From the NCBI RefSeq assembly GCF_901000735.1, contig NC_081545.1, positions 9,905,973-9,969,972 of the forward strand: a DNA stretch of 64,000 nucleotides, in the 5' to 3' direction. Every line of letters starts with the position of its first letter. Positions within the stretch are counted from its first letter, which is position 1. Positions 12,448 through 23,512 of this stretch are shown here, piece by piece. The stretch is from Corylus avellana (Eukaryota; Streptophyta; Magnoliopsida; Fagales; Betulaceae). The translations under genes and the position numbers were made by a program. The notes under the pieces are model-generated. The model was not told where the DNA came from. It saw nothing but the letters and a program-made list of their open reading frames with translations, and did not search any database.

Positions 12448-13584
12448 ATGGCTGGATTTCCGCTCACTCGCCGGAGCTCCGATGAGATTTCCGAATTTTC
12501 TGAAGAGGGGACGAGTTTTTCCGACTTGGTTTTTGGGTTTCTGGAGGAAGATCAAACTGTTCAAACTTCTTCAGAAAATTCGTTCAGCTCCAATGGCTAC
12601 AACGATGCCGACGAAGACGAAGATGAAGATCATGAGAATCCCTTCAATGTTGAAGAAAACAAGGCCTTTTGGGAAGAACAAGACAGACATCTCCAGGTAA
12701 ATTTTCACATATGACAGTTTTTTTTTTTTTTTTTTTAATATTATTATATTGATAAGATATGAATCCATTATGTGTAATTTAATTTGTGATTGATTAATGT
12801 TTTTGTATTTTTACAGGGAACATTATACAGAACAAGTTCAATTGAGACGAAAATCCGGCAAGCCACAAAGGACGCATTAAGAGAATTTAGCAGCAGGGTG
12901 GATAATCAATGTGTGTGTCCAAGACCGGTCGCCGGAAGTTGCCGGAATTGCTTGCAACGGGAAATATGCAACCGCCTTATAAATGTCGGCTACAATTGTC
13001 TCATTTGCAAATCCAAGTGGAGGAACACACCTGATTTCCCATCAGGTAATTAACACAATATTCCGATCTCTATCCCAATGATTATATATAATGGAAAATG
13101 AAAATAAAAAATTAAATTAAATTAAAGAGTACTAAAGTTGAAAAATTACAATTTTTCAGGGGAGCACACTTTCTTGGAAGTTTTGGACAAATCAAACCCA
13201 AAGAAAGGAGATGTGAGGGTTGTGATCGAGTTAAATTTTCGAGCAGAGTTCGAGATGGCGAGAGCCAGCAACGAATACAACCGATTGATTAGCCGGTTGC
13301 CGGAAATGTTTGTGGGCAAATCGGAGAGATTACGAAGCCTGATCAAGATTTTGTGCTGGGCGGCCAAAAAATGCATGAAGGAAAAGAAAATGCACTTGGG
13401 GCCATGGAGGAAGCACAAATACATGCAGGCTAAGTGGCTCAGCACATGCGAGAGAATGACACCGGAAATATTGCCGGTGGGTTTCTCCGACCGGCTACAG
13501 AAGCCTAAGGCCTCCATGTTAACCTTTGATTTGCTTGAGAATTTGGCCGGATTGCGTTTTGGTACTGCCGTTGAAGTTGTGTGA
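12448..13584 (+). CDS. DUF506 family protein (plant PDDEXK-like domain), three exons
   Basis: Exons are 12448-12696, 12817-13045 and 13160-13584, with GT-AG introns of 120 and 114 bp, giving 300 residues. The start ATG at 12448 follows the TATA box and opens the conserved MAGFPLTRRSS-type N terminus; a frame extends upstream only through non-ATG codons. Residues 1-83 are acidic and serine-rich with a DEDEDEDHENPF cluster. The conserved core follows from about residue 85: the cysteine motif CxxxxxxxCRNCLQREIC and CLICKSKW, then GEHTFLEVL, the charged VVIELNFRAEFEMARAS strand with acidic residues at the PD-(D/E)XK-like position, and a WRKHKYMQAKWLS helix. Length and order fit family PF04720. 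The biochemical activity of this family is not settled; some Arabidopsis members are implicated in root-hair growth and nutrient or stress response. No frameshift or internal stop is present, so the gene appears functional. Confidence 0.9.
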
Positions 13585-14612
13585 TTTGTGAGAAACATAA
13601 AATTTTGCCCCTCGGTTTTGGTTTTTTTTGCTCCTTGGATTTGTAAAATAGGGTGGTTTTGTAAGTTTCGGAGAAAATAATAATTGAAGCGCTTGTATTA
13701 TGGGATGATGCTAAAAATGTAGCAATGAGTTTTTTCAGTATTATTATTGACTTAAAAAATAAATAAAGTTTTGAGGATTTTTTTTTTTTAATTTTCAAAA
13801 GTTACCACTAACTTGCCCCTACCCCACTGGCCACATAAAAAGTACAGTGATTATCTTTTTGGCAAGTTAATTAAGTAATTAATAAAAAAGAATACAATCA
13901 ACAATGATGCTTTGCATTTTGACTACAATGGGTCCAAACTTGTCTAGTAAGTAATAAAGTCTATAAAGAGATTGGTATATTTTATGTTAGTTGGGTAGTA
14001 AAGGTGCAACTTTTGTTTTGGGTTGCGGGTAGGAGAATTTTTTTCTTAAGGGAATTGTATATTGCTCAAAAGGGAGTGAGGATTTTCCACGAAGGGTCCA
14101 AAATTGTTAAGATATATCTCAACAAACTTGATGTTGCAGTTGATTTCACAGTCAAATTCAGTCAATGGATACTTGTAAAATGGTTAGAGATAATCGGAGA
14201 CTGGCAATGCATTGCTGGCGAGAGAACTCGCCCACACCTAAATTATCGAAGCAAATTGTATACTGCATAAAAAGAGAGCGAGGGTTTTCTGAATTTTAGC
14301 ATATGAGTGTGATTGTACGTGAAATGGTTATATGACTTTCCCCTATGTACACTGTTCACTAATGAGTTATTGGCCTTAGTTAGATTCTACACCTAAAATC
14401 ACGGTGTAAATTCGATCTGAAATCATGGAGTAGTTATCCTTAGTTCTTCCATTTCGTCATTATTTTAGTGGGGGGTTACTCTAATACCCTGCCCAAATAC
14501 ATAGCAAACCTCATAATTAAAAGAAAAATGTAATAATAAAAACGAAGACAATTTAAGCTAATATATATATATATAGGTAATCATAGTATGGGGATTAGAC
14601 TAATAATTATAA
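13585..14612. other. 3' flank of the DUF506 gene and intergenic DNA
   Basis: AT-rich with poly-T at 13779-13790 and (TA)n at 14562-14574. No second gene was recognised. An ATG-less frame at 14004-14270 has no domain. Confidence 0.55.
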
Positions 14613-15460
14613 GGGTTAAATACTTCAGTCCCCCCGGAGTTTTATAACTTTATTTTTTCTCCCTTGTGATTTCATTTTTATCACAGGAGGTCCCTATAGT
14701 TTTAATAATAGACCAAGTTAGTCCTCCGTCAGTTGACCGTTAGTTGATTTAACGGAATTCCACGTGGACCAATCAAATGTTGACATGTGGCACCTACTTA
14801 ATTTTTTTTTAATTAAAAAAATGTATTTTCTAAAATAAAAAAATAAATTAAAAAAAAAAAAAAAAGATTAGGGGTGGCCGAAACTCCTCAGAGTAGCCGC
14901 TGATGAGGGGTCAATAGCGGCGACTCTCAAGGTTGCCGCTATTGACATGAGAAAAATTAAATAATAAAAATAAAAAGGCCATTAGCGGTGACCTGCGAAT
15001 GAGGGGTCAAGAGCGGCGACTCCTCAGAGTTGCCGCTGATGAGGGGTCAATAGCAGCGACTCATAAGGTCGCCGCTACTGACATGAGAAAAATTATAAAG
15101 ACCATTAGCGGCGACATGCGGTCAACAGCGACGACCTTCACAGTCGTCGCAGTTGAGGGGTAAATAGCGGCAACCTTCAGTGCCGCTAATGACATGAGAA
15201 AATTTTTAAAAATTAAATAAACAGGCCTGCCTTTATACAGTTAGATACAAAATTATCTATTTTTGAAACAGGAATTAAAAAGATCGTTAGTGGTGACTCG
15301 CCGGTCGCCGATAATGAGGGGTCAAAAGCAGCGACCTTCATAGTCGCCGTTGATAAAGGGTCAATAGCGGCGACTCTGAAGGTCACCGCTAATGACATGA
15401 GAAAAATAAAAATAAATAATAAATAAATAAATTTTAGGTTTTATTATATATAATTATAGG
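14613..15460. mobile_element. MULE-like element, left end of the GGGTTAAATAC family, right end not found
   Basis: The left terminus GGGTTAAATACTTCAGTCCC is followed by a run (CCCTTGTGATTTCATTTTTATCACAGGAGG, split at 14660-14690) that matches in order the terminal region of the element at 62763-63390. The interior from about 14870 is a series of hairpin-forming repeats (separate entry). No matching right terminus is seen before 15500; a TAATTATA(G/A) pair near 14604 and 15448 is a possible but weak target duplication. No coding sequence. Confidence 0.55.
14870..15410. repeat. Tandem GCGGCGAC / GTCGCCGC hairpin repeats
   Basis: Phrases such as AGCGGCGACT, GTTGCCGCTA, TGAGGGGTCAATAGCGG and CTAATGACATGAGAAAA recur at least five times, each pair able to fold because the two arms are reverse complements (for example AGCGGCGACTC...AGGTTGCCGCT). 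Copies vary by single substitutions and in the length of the A/T spacer. The GC-rich arms stand out sharply against flanking A/T runs. Confidence 0.8.
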
Positions 15461-15745
15461 CCAAACTTACCATTAAACTCTTACATCATACAAGTATTTT
15501 TACTATGCAGTGCGACACTGCATAGTAAAAAAATTAAAATTAAAAAAGACATTCTAATGACATTATCGGAGGTGACTTTTTGGGGCGATGCTATTGATCC
15601 TACATATATAATAGAAATAATATGTCATTAGTTATTTTATATTAATTATTGGTCAATTTTTTATTTTTCTATTTTCTATTCTTATTTATTTCTTTATTTC
15701 TTTTTCACAATGTCCGGAGACCTCAATATATGATTTTGATCCAAA

Positions 15746-16917
15746 CATTTCTCACAATGTCCATTAGTCCGATCGATCATAAAAAACCCCTTTAGAAATG
15801 ATGTCCATGTTGTCCAAGTGAATTAGTTTGTGATTGATCGTAAGACAATGAAATGATTGATCCAATTTAACACAATTGAATGTTCAATCGAACATCCGAT
15901 TGCTCTGATTGCATTAGTTCGATTGATCATGATAATCTCAATCGATCGATCTAAGTGCATTAGTTTAATCGATCGTGATACAATCAAATGATTGATCCAA
16001 TTTGACACAATTGAATGTTCGATCGAACATCCGATTACTCTTAGTGTATTAGTTTGATTGATTATGATAAGATCAATCGATTGATCATTAGTCCGATTGA
16101 TCGTGATAATCTCAATCGATCGATCCAAGTGCATTACTTTGATCAATCGTGATATAATCAAATGATCGATCCAATTTGACACAATTGAATGTTTGATCGA
16201 ACATCCGATTACTCTTAGTGTATTAGTCTGATCAATCATGATAAGATCACTCGATCGATCATTAGTTCGATTGATTGTGATAATCTCAATCGATCGATCA
16301 AAGTGCATTAGTTTGATCGATTGTGATACAATCAAATGATCAATCCAATTTAACACAATTGAATGTTTGATCGAACATCCGAATACTCTTAGTGTATTAT
16401 TTTGATCGATCATGATAAGATCAATCGATCGATCAAAGTACATTAGTTTGATCGATCGTGATACAATCAAATGATCGATCCAATTTAACACAATTGAATG
16501 TTTGATCGAACATCCGATTACTCTTAGTGTATTATACTAATCGATCATGCTAAGATCAATCGATCGATCATTAGTCCGATTGATCGTGATAATCTCAATA
16601 GATCGATCCAAGTGCATAAGTGTGATCGATCGTGATATAATCAAATGATCGATCCAATTTGACACAATTGAATGTTCGATCAAACATCCGATTACTCTTA
16701 GCGTATTAGTCTGATCGATCATGATAAGACCCATCGATCGATCATTAGTCCGATTGATCGTGATAATCTCAATCGATTGATCCAAGTGCATTAGTTTCAT
16801 CGATTGTGATATAATCAAATGATTGATCCAATTTGACACAATTGAATGTTCCATCGAACATCTGATTACTCTTAGTGTATTAGTCTGGTCGATCATGATA
16901 AGATCAATCGATCGATA
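15746..16917. repeat. GATCGATC-rich minisatellite, seven monomers of 174 or 135 bp
   Basis: The marker CACAATTGAATGTT occurs at 15871, 16006, 16180, 16354, 16489, 16663 and 16837, giving spacings 135, 174, 174, 135, 174, 174. Each monomer contains two or three internal sub-repeats of about 39 bp built on ATTAGTNNGATNGATC and AATCGATCGATC. The 135-bp forms have lost one sub-repeat. Because 174 and 135 are both multiples of three, a minus-strand frame stays open for over 200 codons (15823-16491 and 16537-16950). That frame is low-complexity and repeat-derived, and I do not annotate it as a gene. Confidence 0.9.
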
Positions 16918-17461
16918 GCACTTAGAGAAACAAGCATAAAACGACTCCATGTGTTGTAGTTTTCCTCTAACAGTGGACTACCAACAAGATTGAGAGCTGG
17001 ATTCTCTCCATTACTGGGGAACAAAGTATCAAAAGGATCGAGAGATTGAATGTTTGAAATGGTGTTTACAAAAGCGGAAGAAGAAGAAGGGATAACCAGT
17101 TCTGGTGCCATTGAAGAGACAAGCTTCACAAAATCGTGACGGGCTTTGATGCCATGTCAAAATATAGATTGTTGTGTATTGAAGAAGTTGCAGAACATAA
17201 CAGAAAGAACAGAGCAGAGAAGAAGAAGATTAAACAAGATGAGAGAGAATCTGAGGATTGTATTCTCTGTATATTAAATCTTAATCAAATACAATGAAGA
17301 AATTCAGCTTATATACTCGCATACACTTTATAACAGAACTTAACAAACAAACTAACTTAACTAATCAATATACAGAATGAACAAGAAGTTCAAACCGACT
17401 AAACTGAAAAACGAAGTTACAAAGTTACAAGCTTGTTTAACACGCGCATATATTTGATACA
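16893..17461 (-). mobile_element. 5' stump of a Copia retrotransposon (LTR, primer site, start of gag)
   Basis: On the minus strand: LTR 17461-17155 (about 307 bp, TGTATCAAAT...TTTTGACA, with a TATATAAG box near 17310-17320), then a primer-binding site TGGCATCAAAGCCC at 17154-17141, then gag from an ATG at 17111. The gag N terminus reads ...NLVGSPLLEENYNTWSRFML, the signature of the Copia-type gag N-terminal domain (family Retrotran_gag_3). The frame runs into the minisatellite near 16917, so the remaining gag-pol and 3' LTR are missing. The right LTR edge is inferred from the inverted TGT...ACA ends only. Confidence 0.75.
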
Positions 17462-18595
17462 GCAAGCCATCGTATCTCTCTCTCATTTCCTGTCTTTTCA
17501 GGTATAGATTTTTCGAGTGACTTCATTTTCTTTGGTTTTAATTTTTTGAACTAACTGAAGGTTTTGATTTTGATTCTTTGATTTTGAACACTTAGTTCTT
17601 TGATTTTGCATTTATTTTCGAGTTTGGTTCTTTGATTTTGCATTTATTCTCGAATTTGTTGTGCAATTGTAAATCTGCACAACAAATTTACAAATGCTGG
17701 ATTAATATATAATGGTTAAGAGCATCACAAACTCAAAAATCGTAGGATTACTGAAAAGCACAACTTACAGCATCAAGTTTTGTACCAAAAAAATAAAGTT
17801 ATGTACAACTAGCTGGATATATATGTGATCCATTAGACAGGGTAATAAAGTCTAAGCTTCAACAATCAAGCAATTACTTTTAAGAGGCCAAGATAGGAAC
17901 TTCTTTATGTTTGATATGAACTTAACTAATCAAAAAATAAAGAAATCAAAATGCAAGAGTAAGAAATAGTAAGAAATAAGAAGAGGTGTAGGTGATGATG
18001 AGCAATATTGAAGCATCTGTTCTGCATCTCTCTACTGTTTTTTGGCTGAACAACCCTTTGATGTGCTGCATCTATAGTACCCCCTGCAGAAAGTAATTAC
18101 AAGTAAAAGAAATTTTGAGAATTGTAGATGAGGAGTAACAAGAGAGAAAGTGAGGGGAAAAATTAATGATGTCCACAAGAGTAGCTGCATCATCTTCTTA
18201 TGGCTAATATTTTGACCTTGTCTATTTTTTGCTGCATAATTTTACCTTTCGAAACCAGCCTATTTTTGGCCGAACAACTCTTTTATCTTGGTCATTTTGA
18301 GCATCAATTCAGACAGATGGTGGTGTGAGATATGCTGCTCTTTATCTAATTGATGCCTTTAAGTCGGTCTTGATGCACTTTGCCGTGCACTTTCTCTTTT
18401 GATACTTATCCCTATTTATTTATGATCATGCCTCCAATTTTGGAAGACCTGAAAACCATAGCATCTTTTCTTGATGGAAATGGATAGGCTACTAAAACAT
18501 CTTGGAGGGTAAGAGAATCTTGCCTATCACTTTTTTTTTAATTTTTTATAACAAATTTGGTTTGTATTAGAAGGTTAGAACTTCAAACAGTTTTT
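17462..18595. other. Intergenic DNA, nothing recognised
   Basis: T-rich near 17520-17660 with repeated GGTTTTGATTTTG / CTTTGATTTTG phrases. No open frame with a recognisable domain and no clear transposon ends. Confidence 0.5.
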
Positions 18596-18995
18596 GGGGT
18601 AATTACATTTTCTCCCCATGAACTACAACGCATTTTCACTTTGCCCCCATTAACTACCAACCTTACTGCTCGACCCCTATAAACTACCATTTTGTGTCCA
18701 AAACCCCATTTCCGCTAGTCAAAGGCGTTAACTTAGACGGTCAAAGTGACAATGCGTTGTAGTTCATGGGGCCAAAGTGACAATGCATTGAAGTTCATGG
18801 GGGCAAAATGACAATGAATTGTAATTCATGGGGGCAAAGTGACGGGTAGACCGTCCGAGTTAATGCCTTTGACTGACGGAATGGGAGTTTTGAACACAAA
18901 ATGATAGTTCATGGGGGTCGAGCAGTAGAGTTGGTAGTTTATGAGGGCAAAGTGAAAATGCGTTGTAGTTTATGAGGAAAAAAGATAATTACCCC
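18596..18995. mobile_element. MULE-type MITE, GGGGTAATTA family, copy 1
   Basis: About 150-bp inverted termini: GGGGTAATTACATTTTC on the left and its inverted relative AAAAGATAATTACCCC on the right. They continue through the paired CCCATTTCCGCTAGTCAAAGG / CCTTTGACTGACGGAATGGG. Nine-base flanks ACAGTTTTT (18587-18595) and ATAGTTTTT (18996-19004) differ by one transition, the 9-bp size expected for Mutator-like elements. The middle has three tandem AAAGTGACAATGCRTTG units. No transposase. A sister copy lies at 28051-28478. Confidence 0.85.
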
Positions 18996-19129
18996 ATAGT
19001 TTTTTGTTTAAGAACTTTTGAGTTAGTGAACCTTTCTTGTAGGACTTTACAAATTTCCTTTGCTCAATTTTGGGTTCCTTTTTTTAATTTATTTTTTATA
19101 ATCTATAGTTTTCTTGTTTTGCTAGTGAG

Positions 19130-19233
19130 ATGGGGGCCAAGGCAAAGAAAGCCATGATCGAAGAAGAATTTGAAGAAGGCTTCTTCTCAGTTAGTGGCTT
19201 CTGCTCGTAAGACCGAAGCTGCTGATTTTTTTG
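19130..19233 (+). pseudogene. Frameshifted first-exon fragment of a NIFK-like nucleolar RNA-binding protein gene
   Basis: From ATG 19130 the sequence reads MGAKAKKA and then shifts frame. In the next frame it reads SKKNLKKASSQLVASARKTE (about 19157-19216) and ends AADFF just before 19233. Together these resemble the N terminus of plant homologues of the human MKI67 FHA-interacting nucleolar phosphoprotein, which continue into an RRM domain. Here an indel near 19155 breaks the frame (unshifted, it stops at a TAA near 19208), and no RRM-coding sequence follows within the next kilobase. This is recognition from a short N-terminal signature, so the assignment is tentative. The fragment sits just right of a MULE-type MITE, which is suggestive but not proof of capture. 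Confidence 0.45.
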
Positions 19234-20104
19234 GTACGCTGGTTATGTCTTTAACATTCTAGATTCTGTTTATGTTTTGATTAACTTGTTTGTTAATTAC
19301 GTTATCACTCTTTTACATGCATTGTTTTGTTGACATATCATTGTTTTGGTAATTATCATTGTTTGTTAATTACGTTATCATTGTTTTGTTGATAACCAAG
19401 TCTATGGGGTTTGTCCATTTTCTGACTGGGTAATAAGGTGGTTTTTTTCAGGTTTCTTTACACAATTCGGTATTTGGGGTGTCTTTTGTTTGGTTTGGTT
19501 TGGTTTATGCAATCTTACTTTTCATGGTTGCAGGTGACATTAATAAGACCCCTTTTTTATGTTGTCTTTCTAGTTGGTGTATTGGGCATATTCTACAAGT
19601 TAGGTTGGACCTGTTAATTAGTAAGCTCCATTCTTCTGTTGGTATTAAAAAACTATGTTCATTACAAAGGTGATAAAAAACCATATATAGAATGTAGCTC
19701 ATATTCTTCTCTTTAAAGACCTCAGAGTCCTCAAACTCCAACTTATCACTCATAGAGGTATTAAGGGTTTTACCCTAAGCATTTTTAAAGTAAGACAACC
19801 AAACCTAACAAGCCCAAAGGGCCAAAGCCCAAGCACTCATAGCATTTAATGTAATGCGATATAAATGTGAAAATAAATTTAAGTGTTATGTAAGTATGTT
19901 GTGTTTGAGTAATGCTAGTAACTACATTATTATTTCACAATGTTAACATGATAGTTTTATTAACCCTTTGATCAATTATTGTTATATAAAAAAAAAACTC
20001 AAAGGGTTTGTTTAGACTATCACGTTAATATTGTTTGACAGTTGTAGAATAAAAATATGGTTTATAGCATTACTTTTGTGTTGTGGCTTGTTTGTTAAAT
20101 TTTT
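19234..20104. other. Intergenic DNA, nothing recognised
   Basis: AT-rich. Contains direct repeats of TTGTTAATTACGTTATCA (about 19289 and 19363). No exon with detectable similarity follows the NIFK-like fragment. Confidence 0.5.
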
Positions 20105-20658
20105 GGGTTAATAACTTTTTTAATACCTAAGTTTGCAGTTTTTTATTTTTTCCGTTTAGGTTTCTAAAATAGTCAAAAATGATACCTAACTTATTGGAAA
20201 AGATGAGGTTGATATCTCCATTAGATTCCGTGAGAGAAAATTAACGATCTGCCATGTGTTACTCCAAAAATATGCCATGTGTCCTAAAAATTTACCAAAA
20301 AAAAAAAAAAAACATTAAACTAAACCTAAAAAAAAAAATAAAAAAAATAAAAAAAAAATTGAAAATTGCATAGGGGTGGCCGGCCACCACCATTTTGGCC
20401 ATTGGGGATCAAAGGCCAAAAAGAGAGTTGCCGAAACCAATCCCAAGGGCCAAAAAGGGGGTGGCTCCCAAAGCCCTTGGGGGTGGTTAATTGGCCACCC
20501 CCATTTTGGCCATGGGGTGGCTTTGACCATCCCTGCCGGCGACTGGGGGTGGCTGAAGTCACCCCATAGTGGGTCATCCCCAAGGCCAAAGAGGGTGGTT
20601 TTAGGCACCCCCATTTTGGTCATGGAGGTGGCCAAACCACCCCAAACGGCCTTGGAGG

Positions 20659-21333
20659 TAGGGGTGTCAAAAAAAAAAAATAGGGTACCAATCAGGAAAC
20701 CAAGTACCAACCGGTTTCCCAGATACCGGNNNNNNNNNNNNNNNNNNNNNNNNNNNNNNNNNNNNNNNNNNNNNNNNNNNNNNNNNNNNNNNNNNNNNNN
20801 NNNNNNNNNNNNNNNNNNNNNNNNNNNNNNNNNNATATATATATATACTATATATATATATATTAATTTTTAATTTTTTTTAGGACATTTTTAAACATTG
20901 AATTTTTATGGCATTTGTAAACATTGGATTTTAAGGGCATTTTTAAACAATGAAGTTTTATGACATTTTTAAACATTGGATTTTTATTTTTTTTAGGCTC
21001 AAAAAGCCAAAAACAATGATTTTTTAAGGATTTTTATTTTTTTATTTTTTTGAACAATCACAACAAAGCCCAACTTATTGGGACAAAAATGCTAATTGTG
21101 TTTTTAAAAAATGGGCAAAAAAGTTGTTAAATTAGGCACAAAAATTAGACCAAATACCTCAAATAAGCTCAAAAATTAAGCCCAATACCTAAAATAAGTC
21201 CAAATAATTTTTTTTTTTTAAATGGCTACCCAGTTGAGATAGCCGGGTACCAGCAGGAACTGGCCAGTTATTGAATAACCGGGTGCCTGGTTTTAGCCAA
21301 TAACCAAGAACCAAGACCAGGTTGACACCTCTA
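20659..21333. mobile_element. hAT-like element nested in the MULE-type element
   Basis: The inverted ends are TAGGGGTGTCAA (20659-20670) and TTGACACCTCTA (21322-21333), one mismatch. The 8-nt flanks CTTGGAGG and CTTGCGGG agree at six positions. Near each end are GGTACCAACCGG / CCGGGTACCAGC-like subterminal repeats. An N gap (20730-20834) and a (TA)n tract lie inside, so internal content is incomplete. Confidence 0.7.
20730..20834. other. Assembly gap (105 N)
   Basis: A run of N ends directly in a (TA)n tract, so the true sequence is probably a longer microsatellite. Confidence 0.99.
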
Positions 21334-21907
21334 CTTGCGGGTGGTTCGAGCACCCCCAGACCGGCCTTGGGGGTGACTAATCACCAAAATGGGGGTGGTC
21401 GGCCACCCCATGCAATTTTCAATTTTTTTATTATTATATTATTATTTTTAACTATTAATTATTTTTATTTTTAGGACAAGTGGCATATTTGGGGAGTGAC
21501 ACGTGGCAGATCGTTAATTTTCTCTCACAGAATTTAATGGAGGTGTCAATTTCGTCTTTCCCATAGGTTAGGTACCATTTCTGACTGTTTTGGAAACCTA
21601 GGGAAAAAAATAAAAAATTGCAAACCTAAGTACTAAAAAAGTTATTAACCCTAAATTTTTTTTAAAAAATTTATAAAGAGCAAACATAAAGGAGGAAAAA
21701 AGAAGAATAATTCTACTATTCACACTCAAATGACACCCACTAATATGGTGTGTTTTAAGTAACTTTCGATATTAACAACTGAAAAAACAAATAAATAAAG
21801 AAAAACTACTTAAAATATGCTTCGTCAATTAATATAACATAAATATAATAAATAATTTTAAAAAGTAGCATTACTTGAATAAAAAAAAAAAAAAAAGGTG
21901 TTACAGT

Positions 21908-22440
21908 TAGGGGTGGGCAGATTAACCGTTTACCGCCTACCGATAGCTTACAGACCACCACCAAACCGTAATCGACTGACAATCGACTTCTGGTGGTCGG
22001 TAGGCAGAATAAAAATACTGTTTCGCCATCGATTTGGTTAGGTAGGTGGTAGAATTTTTTTTTTTTTTTTTGTCAATTAACTGACAATTAACTAACTTAA
22101 CCGGTTTTGCAAGTGAATTTTATCTGGTAGGTAAGGTTCCTTATTGAGTTTGTCTAGCTGATTTTATGGTTGTCCTTTTGGTCGGTGTTAAATGACTTTA
22201 CTTCTTTTTTTTTTTTTTTTTTTTAATTTATAAAGCATATGCTTTAATTATTCTATAGTTACAAGCAAGTTGATAGATCTTAACATAAAAACTTATAACT
22301 GACAATTAAACGACTAATCAATTAACAAAATAAGTCGAAACTATTCATTGTCGGTATAAAGTTGATTAATTAACCGATTTTTATGGATCGATAGGCAAAA
22401 ATATCCCTACCAATACCGACCGAACCGATACCTACTTCTA
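21908..22440. mobile_element. hAT-like MITE fragment (one end visible)
   Basis: It begins TAGGGGTGGGCAGATTAACCG, the same terminal pattern as the element at 5015. The body is rich in ACCG/CGGT phrases (TACCGCCTACCGATAG, ACCGACCGAACCGATACC), as in hAT subterminal regions. The opposite GCCCACCCCTA end is not found before 22500, so the right edge is approximate. Confidence 0.5.
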
Positions 22441-23512
22441 GTTACCAAACAAACCTGATCTTTAGTTAGGTTGCTCCACTAAGTCGAAGTACATAAAATA
22501 AGTAAATAATAAATAGTTAAAATAAATTGATTGGCTAGATTGCAGTATAGCCATCCAAATGGTAATACCGCACTAACCCTGAAAAACGAATAAAAAAAAT
22601 CAATGTCAAGAAGACCTGCCTGCACGGCACTCCAATCACTATCTGTGGATATTGTATCCCCCTAGATAATAATTTAATAAAGGACCTACTTTATTTCTCA
22701 TCTCTTTCAAACTTTGGCCAAAAAAGTAATACAAAATTTATTAATTATAATATAATTAGATTATAACCCGCGTTATACGCAGAATTTTTTATTATAATTT
22801 AATAAAGAATAGGTTAAAAAAAGGGTTGAACTTTTAAAAAAAATAGATTCACGACACATATCACAATTTTAAGATATTTTTGAAATGGGTTTCAGGTTAT
22901 ATATATATATATATATATATATGCTAGTTTGGTAGAAGATTACGTTCTCCATCGATCTCCATAATCTTTGCAAAATTCATTACTTATGAGAAGATTTAAA
23001 CTAGATATGGTCAGTTGACTTATGATTTTTTTTTAACTCAGTGGGATTTAACCTCTCAATGAATGATCCCAATCTGACAAGTGACAACCCGTTCTAAATA
23101 AGACATATATATATATATATATGAAGGAACCAAAAGCATTCTACTATTTCTTTACACGTTCTTTTTGTACCTTTCGGAGTCAATATGATCTGATGACTGA
23201 AAATAGGCTAATGCACCACTTTGGATCCAAAGTGGATAGGATTTCAATCCTCACAAACATGATCCTTTGCGAATGGGAGGGCAACAAGTCCTCTGAAGAT
23301 CTGGATTCTTTATGTGGGTCAACTAGTTTGTCATCTATGTGCAACTTGGGAATATGGTATTGGAATTTCAGTTGATGAGAGGATGTGTTTGGTGTCATTC
23401 TTTTACATATTTTTTTGTCAATCTCTTTTGTAAAGTTACCATTGAATACGTGGGACCCATATGTGGGTTTCACATTTTCAATGGTAAATTTGTACATCGC
23501 TTGCACCGAGAT
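22441..23512. other. Intergenic DNA, nothing recognised
   Basis: AT-rich, with (TA)n at 22898-22922 and 23104-23122. An ATG frame at 23121-23375 (84 residues) and an overlapping minus-strand frame have no recognisable domain. Confidence 0.5.

Larger units (their letters stand above)
20105..21651. mobile_element. MULE-type element with perfect 9-bp target duplication
   Basis: The termini are GGGTTAATAAC at 20105 and GTTATTAACCC ending at 21651. They are followed inward by long inverted matches (TTTGCAGTTTTTTATTTTTT versus AAAAAATTGCAAACCTAAG; AACGATCTGCCATGTG versus CACGTGGCAGATCGTT). The flanks are TAAATTTTT at 20096-20104 and at 21652-21660, identical. The interior has GGTGGCC-rich blocks (20375-20655 and 21345-21412), a nested hAT-like element (20659-21333) and an assembly gap. 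No transposase domain is visible. Confidence 0.85.

Noticed and set aside
14604..15456. A TAATTATAA / TAATTATAG 9-bp target duplication for the GGGTTAAATAC fragment
   Set aside because: The right-hand copy is not preceded by the expected inverted terminus, so the match in AT-rich DNA is likely fortuitous.
15823..16950. Long minus-strand open frames (222 and 137 codons) as a protein-coding gene
   Set aside because: They translate the GATCGATC minisatellite; the product is a low-complexity repeat with no gene signals, open only because monomer lengths are multiples of three.
20315..20710. Trp/Pro/Gly-rich frames on both strands
   Set aside because: They are translations of the GGTGGCC-rich transposon interior next to an assembly gap.
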